Assembly: GCA_902805805.1 (NCBI GenBank)
Contig: CADCUE010000238.1
Coordinates: forward strand, 1-7,656
DNA from: an uncultured Frankineae bacterium
GTDB lineage: Bacteria; Actinomycetota; Actinomycetes; Mycobacteriales; SCTD01
DNA: 7,656 nt
Reading direction: 5' to 3'
Below are positions 5,738 to 7,656 of this stretch, one piece after another; positions within the stretch are counted from its first letter, which is position 1, and every line of letters begins with the position of its first letter. Under the pieces are notes generated by a model. The model was given only the letters and a program-made list of their open reading frames with translations. It made no database searches and had not been told where the DNA came from. The position numbers and the translations under genes are program-made.

Positions 5738-6358
5738 ATGGCACGGTACTTCGACGTCCACCCGGTCGACCCCCAGCCGCGGCTCGTCGCCCAGACGGTG
5801 GCGCTGCTGCGCGACGACGCGCTGATCGCCTACCCCACCGACTCCTGCTACGCCCTGGGCTGCGGGCTCGACAGCCCGACCGGCGCTGAGCGCATCCGCC
5901 GCATCCGGGCGCTGGACGACCGGCACCACTTCACCCTCGTGTGCGCCGACTTCGCGCAGCTCGGCCAGTTCGTGCACCTGGACAACGCCGCCTTCCGGAG
6001 CATCAAGGCCGCGACGCCGGGGCCGTACACCTTCATCCTCAAGGCGTCCAAGGACGTGCCCCGCCGGCTGGCGCAGGTCAAGCGGCGGACCGTCGGCGTC
6101 CGCATCCCCGACCACCCCGTCGTACGCGCTCTGCTCCGCGAGCTCGGGCAGCCGCTGGTGTCCAGCACCCTGCTGCTGCCGGGCGCCGAGGAGCCCATGA
6201 CCGACGGCTGGCAGATCAAGGAGGAGCTCGACCACGTGGTGGACGCGGTCCTCGACTCCGGCGACTGCGGGACCGAGCCGACCACCGTGATCGACTGGTC
6301 CTCAGGCGTTCCGGAGGTCGTCCGCGTCGGCGCCGGTCCGACCGCGCGCTTCGAGTAG
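5738..6358 (+). CDS. yciO: YciO-type protein of the YrdC/Sua5 (TsaC) fold
   Basis: This 206-residue protein matches E. coli YciO along its whole length, from FDVHPVDPQPRLVAQ at the start to PTTVID and VVRVGAG near the end. Key stretches are YPTDSCYALGC (32-42), RALDDRHHFTLVC (57-69), TPGPYTFIL (93-101), KRRTVGVRIPDH (115-126) and PLVSSTLLLPG (139-149). The fold is shared with the synthases that make threonylcarbamoyl-AMP for tRNA t6A. However, the K-x-R-P nucleotide motif of true TsaC/Sua5 is replaced here by RALDDRHHF, as in the YciO subgroup. An automatic label of threonylcarbamoyl-AMP synthase is therefore doubtful, and the real role is unsettled. A TANNNT box 6 nt before the ATG and the lack of a ribosome binding site suggest a leaderless transcript. 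The CBS remnant follows in the same frame after the TAG stop. Confidence 0.92.
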   Translation: MARYFDVHPVDPQPRLVAQTVALLRDDALIAYPTDSCYALGCGLDSPTGAERIRRIRALDDRHHFTLVCADFAQLGQFVHLDNAAFRSIKAATPGPYTFILKASKDVPRRLAQVKRRTVGVRIPDHPVVRALLRELGQPLVSSTLLLPGAEEPMTDGWQIKEELDHVVDAVLDSGDCGTEPTTVIDWSSGVPEVVRVGAGPTARFE

Positions 6359-6376
6359 GCCGCGTCCGGCTGGGGA

Positions 6377-6547
6377 ATGCGGGCCCTGAGGACACGCCCG
6401 CGCACGATCGCGCAGCACCAGGTCAAGCGGCTGCCCGTCATCGACGGGCAGACGCTCGTCGGCGTCGTCAGCGAGGCTGACCTCGCCGAGCACGCCACGC
6501 CCCAGCAGCTGGTCTCGGTCGTGCGCGGGGTCTACGGCGAGGACTGA
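6377..6547 (+). pseudogene. 5'-truncated CBS-domain protein remnant
   Basis: A 56-codon frame from the ATG at 6377 to TGA at 6545-6547 encodes the second half of a CBS domain. QHQVKRLPVIDG, then TLVGVVSEADLAEH, then a short tail SVVRGVYGED match the C-terminal end of the two-CBS-domain proteins common in actinobacteria. Those are normally about 130-150 residues. Only the last 45-50 residues are recognisable; similarity fades at about 6395. The sequence before it is an unrelated 16-20 bp and then yciO, so the first CBS domain and half of the second are missing. The ATG has only a GGGG directly against it, a poor ribosome site. The frame is intact and in phase with yciO beyond its TAG stop. Most likely it is the tail left after a deletion. 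A tiny expressed protein is possible but less likely. Confidence 0.7.
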
Positions 6548-6571
6548 CCGCCCGGGCCGGCGCCGCGCGGG

Positions 6572-7471
6572 TCAGATGTTGGAGCTCTCCACCGGCGCGT
6601 CGGCGGGCAGCGGGGCAGCCCCCGAGGCGGCACCGCTGCCCGCGACGGCCGGTGTCCCGACGGTGTAGGCGGTCATGGACAGGCTGCCGTACGCGTAGCC
6701 GTCCACGAGGACGCTCGGTCCGCTGTCCGCCCCCGAGCGTGCGGCGCTGGCCAGTCCGGCGAGGTAGAGCAGCGGCAGGAAGTGGTCGGGGGTCGGCACG
6801 GCGGTCCGGAAGTCGCGGTGCGCGTCCAGCGTCGCGACCTCGGCCGGGTCGGTGAGCATCCGCTCCTGAGCGTCCTCGTCGAAGCGCTGAGCCCAGTCGA
6901 AGCCCTCGTCGGCGAGCTCCCGGCGCATCCCGCCGAGGTTGTGCACGACGTTGCCGCTGGCGACGACCAGCACCCCCCGCTCGCGCAGCGGAGCCAGCCG
7001 CGCTCCGAGGTCGAGGTGGTAGTCGAACGGCTTGTCGGCGTTGATGGACAGCTGCACGACCGGGATGGACGCGTCCGGGAAGGCGTGCACCAGCACCGAC
7101 CACGTGCCGTGGTCGATGCCCCACGAGTCGACGTCGGCGCCGACCCAGGTCGGGGAGACCACGTCGCTCACCTCCGCCGCGAGCTCGGGCAGTCCCGGCG
7201 CGGGGTAGTCGACGTCGAACAGCGCCTGGGGGAAGCCGAAGAAGTCGTGGATGGTGCGCGGACGCGGCATCGCGGTCACCGCCGTCGCGTTGATGTACCA
7301 GTGCGCCGAGACGACCAGGATGGCGCGCGGCCGCGGCACGGCCTGGCCGAACGCCCGCCACGCCTCGGTGTAGCGGTTCGTCTCCAGCGCGTTCATCGGG
7401 TTGCCGTGCCCGAAGAACGCGGCGGGCATGGTCGTGCCGACGGACGGCGCGCGGTCGCTGGCAGCGCTCAT
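6572..7471 (-). CDS. Class III extradiol ring-cleavage dioxygenase, 4,5-DOPA dioxygenase (YgiD)-like
   Basis: This 299-residue protein is of the LigB/DODA type that opens catechol rings using a metal held by histidines. The expected ligands stand at the positions seen in E. coli YgiD (from memory): H22 in FFGHGNPMNAL, H57 in VVSAHWY and H177 in GNVVHNLGG. H121 (GIDHGTWS) and H230 (TPDHFLPLLYL) complete the active-site set. The fold ends near the DGYAYGSLSMTAY stretch. The last 30 residues are a low-complexity Ala/Gly/Pro tail. The ATG at 7469-7471 follows GGAGG with a 4-nt spacer; an in-frame upstream extension of 46 codons is Arg-rich and unlike the family. The true substrate (DOPA, another catechol, or a different aromatic) is unknown. 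The gene is convergent with the CBS remnant and divergent from a gene starting at 7627. Confidence 0.93.
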   Translation of the reverse strand: MSAASDRAPSVGTTMPAAFFGHGNPMNALETNRYTEAWRAFGQAVPRPRAILVVSAHWYINATAVTAMPRPRTIHDFFGFPQALFDVDYPAPGLPELAAEVSDVVSPTWVGADVDSWGIDHGTWSVLVHAFPDASIPVVQLSINADKPFDYHLDLGARLAPLRERGVLVVASGNVVHNLGGMRRELADEGFDWAQRFDEDAQERMLTDPAEVATLDAHRDFRTAVPTPDHFLPLLYLAGLASAARSGADSGPSVLVDGYAYGSLSMTAYTVGTPAVAGSGAASGAAPLPADAPVESSNI

Positions 7472-7516
7472 GGGACCTCCGAGGCAGGGCGGCCCGCAGG
7501 ACGGTCGACGGGCTCC

Positions 7517-7529
7517 CGCCATGATGGCG
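7517..7529. repeat. 13-nt palindrome upstream of the dioxygenase gene
   Basis: CGCCAT and ATGGCG form a perfect 6-bp inverted repeat around one G. It lies 46 bp upstream of the dioxygenase start in the divergent gap, where an operator for either gene would sit. It is less GC-biased than chance repeats nearby. No regulator is known. Confidence 0.35.
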
Positions 7530-7591
7530 CGCCGCCGGACCCGGCCGGCGAGCAGCCCGCGGGAACGAACCGGAAGGCCGACCAGCGCGAA

Positions 7592-7607
7592 GGTCTCGGA
7601 GCAGACC
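7592..7607. repeat. Short inverted repeat just before the right-edge gene
   Basis: GGTCT and AGACC are 5-bp arms around CGGAGC, ending 19 bp before the proposed GTG at 7627. It could be part of an operator or leader for that gene. The arms are short, so chance is a serious alternative. Confidence 0.2.
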
Positions 7608-7626
7608 ACCCGTCGAGAGGCCGCAC

Positions 7627-7656
7627 GTGCACCCCCACCTGATCCGCATCCGTCTG
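7627..7656 (+). CDS. Start of an unidentified plus-strand gene, cut by the right edge
   Basis: A GTG at 7627 follows GAGAGG (7615-7620) with a 6-nt spacer and opens a frame reading MHPHLIRIRL with no stop before the window ends. The good ribosome site and the 155-bp divergent gap to the dioxygenase start support a real gene start. Ten residues are too few to name a product. Confidence 0.45.
   Translation, partial: MHPHLIRIRL

Noticed and set aside
6548..6571. Possible terminator in the GC-rich gap between the CBS remnant and the dioxygenase
   Set aside because: Several short GC pairings can be drawn but none is longer than 4-5 bp with a sensible loop.
7472..7609. A 46-residue N-terminal extension of the dioxygenase
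   Set aside because: The family begins close to the FFGHGNP motif, the extension is Arg/Gly-rich, and GGAGG precedes the ATG at 7469-7471.
6468..7649. A 393-codon minus-strand open frame over the dioxygenase gene
   Set aside because: It is out of frame with the His-motif dioxygenase and reads as Arg/Ala/Gly-rich noise.

Overview
The window looks like a stretch of high-GC Actinomycetota chromosome. Base composition is very GC-rich, third codon positions are almost all G or C, GTG starts are frequent, and two genes appear to be read from leaderless transcripts with TANNNT -10 boxes. A divergent pair of D-alanyl-D-alanine carboxypeptidase and family I inorganic pyrophosphatase genes is a familiar arrangement near the tilS-hpt-ftsH region of actinomycete chromosomes. 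The genus cannot be fixed from the sequence alone.

Layout, left to right. A PBP4-type carboxypeptidase (minus strand, cut by the left edge, 1-580) diverges from the pyrophosphatase gene ppa (664-1254, plus). ppa converges on a VOC-fold (glyoxalase/dioxygenase-like) gene (1262-1759, minus), which diverges from a TauE/SafE-type membrane exporter (1840-2610, plus). After a terminator-like hairpin (2631-2651) comes a membrane acyltransferase-3 gene (2693-3862, plus). A short gap with an 18-nt tandem repeat leads to a translationally coupled pair: a polytopic DUF2157 protein (3972-5192) and a GDYXXLXY-family anchored protein (5189-5677). A second hairpin precedes a YciO-type YrdC/Sua5-fold gene (5738-6358, apparently leaderless). 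Next is a 5'-truncated CBS-domain remnant (about 6377-6547). It faces a class III extradiol (4,5-DOPA dioxygenase-like) gene on the minus strand (6572-7471). A probable new plus-strand gene begins at 7627 and runs off the right edge.

The genes read as separate housekeeping and accessory units rather than one pathway. Only DUF2157/GDYXXLXY is a clear operon. Cell-envelope themes recur (PBP4, acyltransferase, membrane exporter, DUF2157 pair), but no shared function can be shown. I see no phage, transposon, CRISPR, tRNA or rRNA sequence and no convincing new multi-gene system. The points most worth a second look are the 18-nt repeats in front of the DUF2157 pair, that pair itself, the CBS-domain gene fragment, and the leaderless starts.
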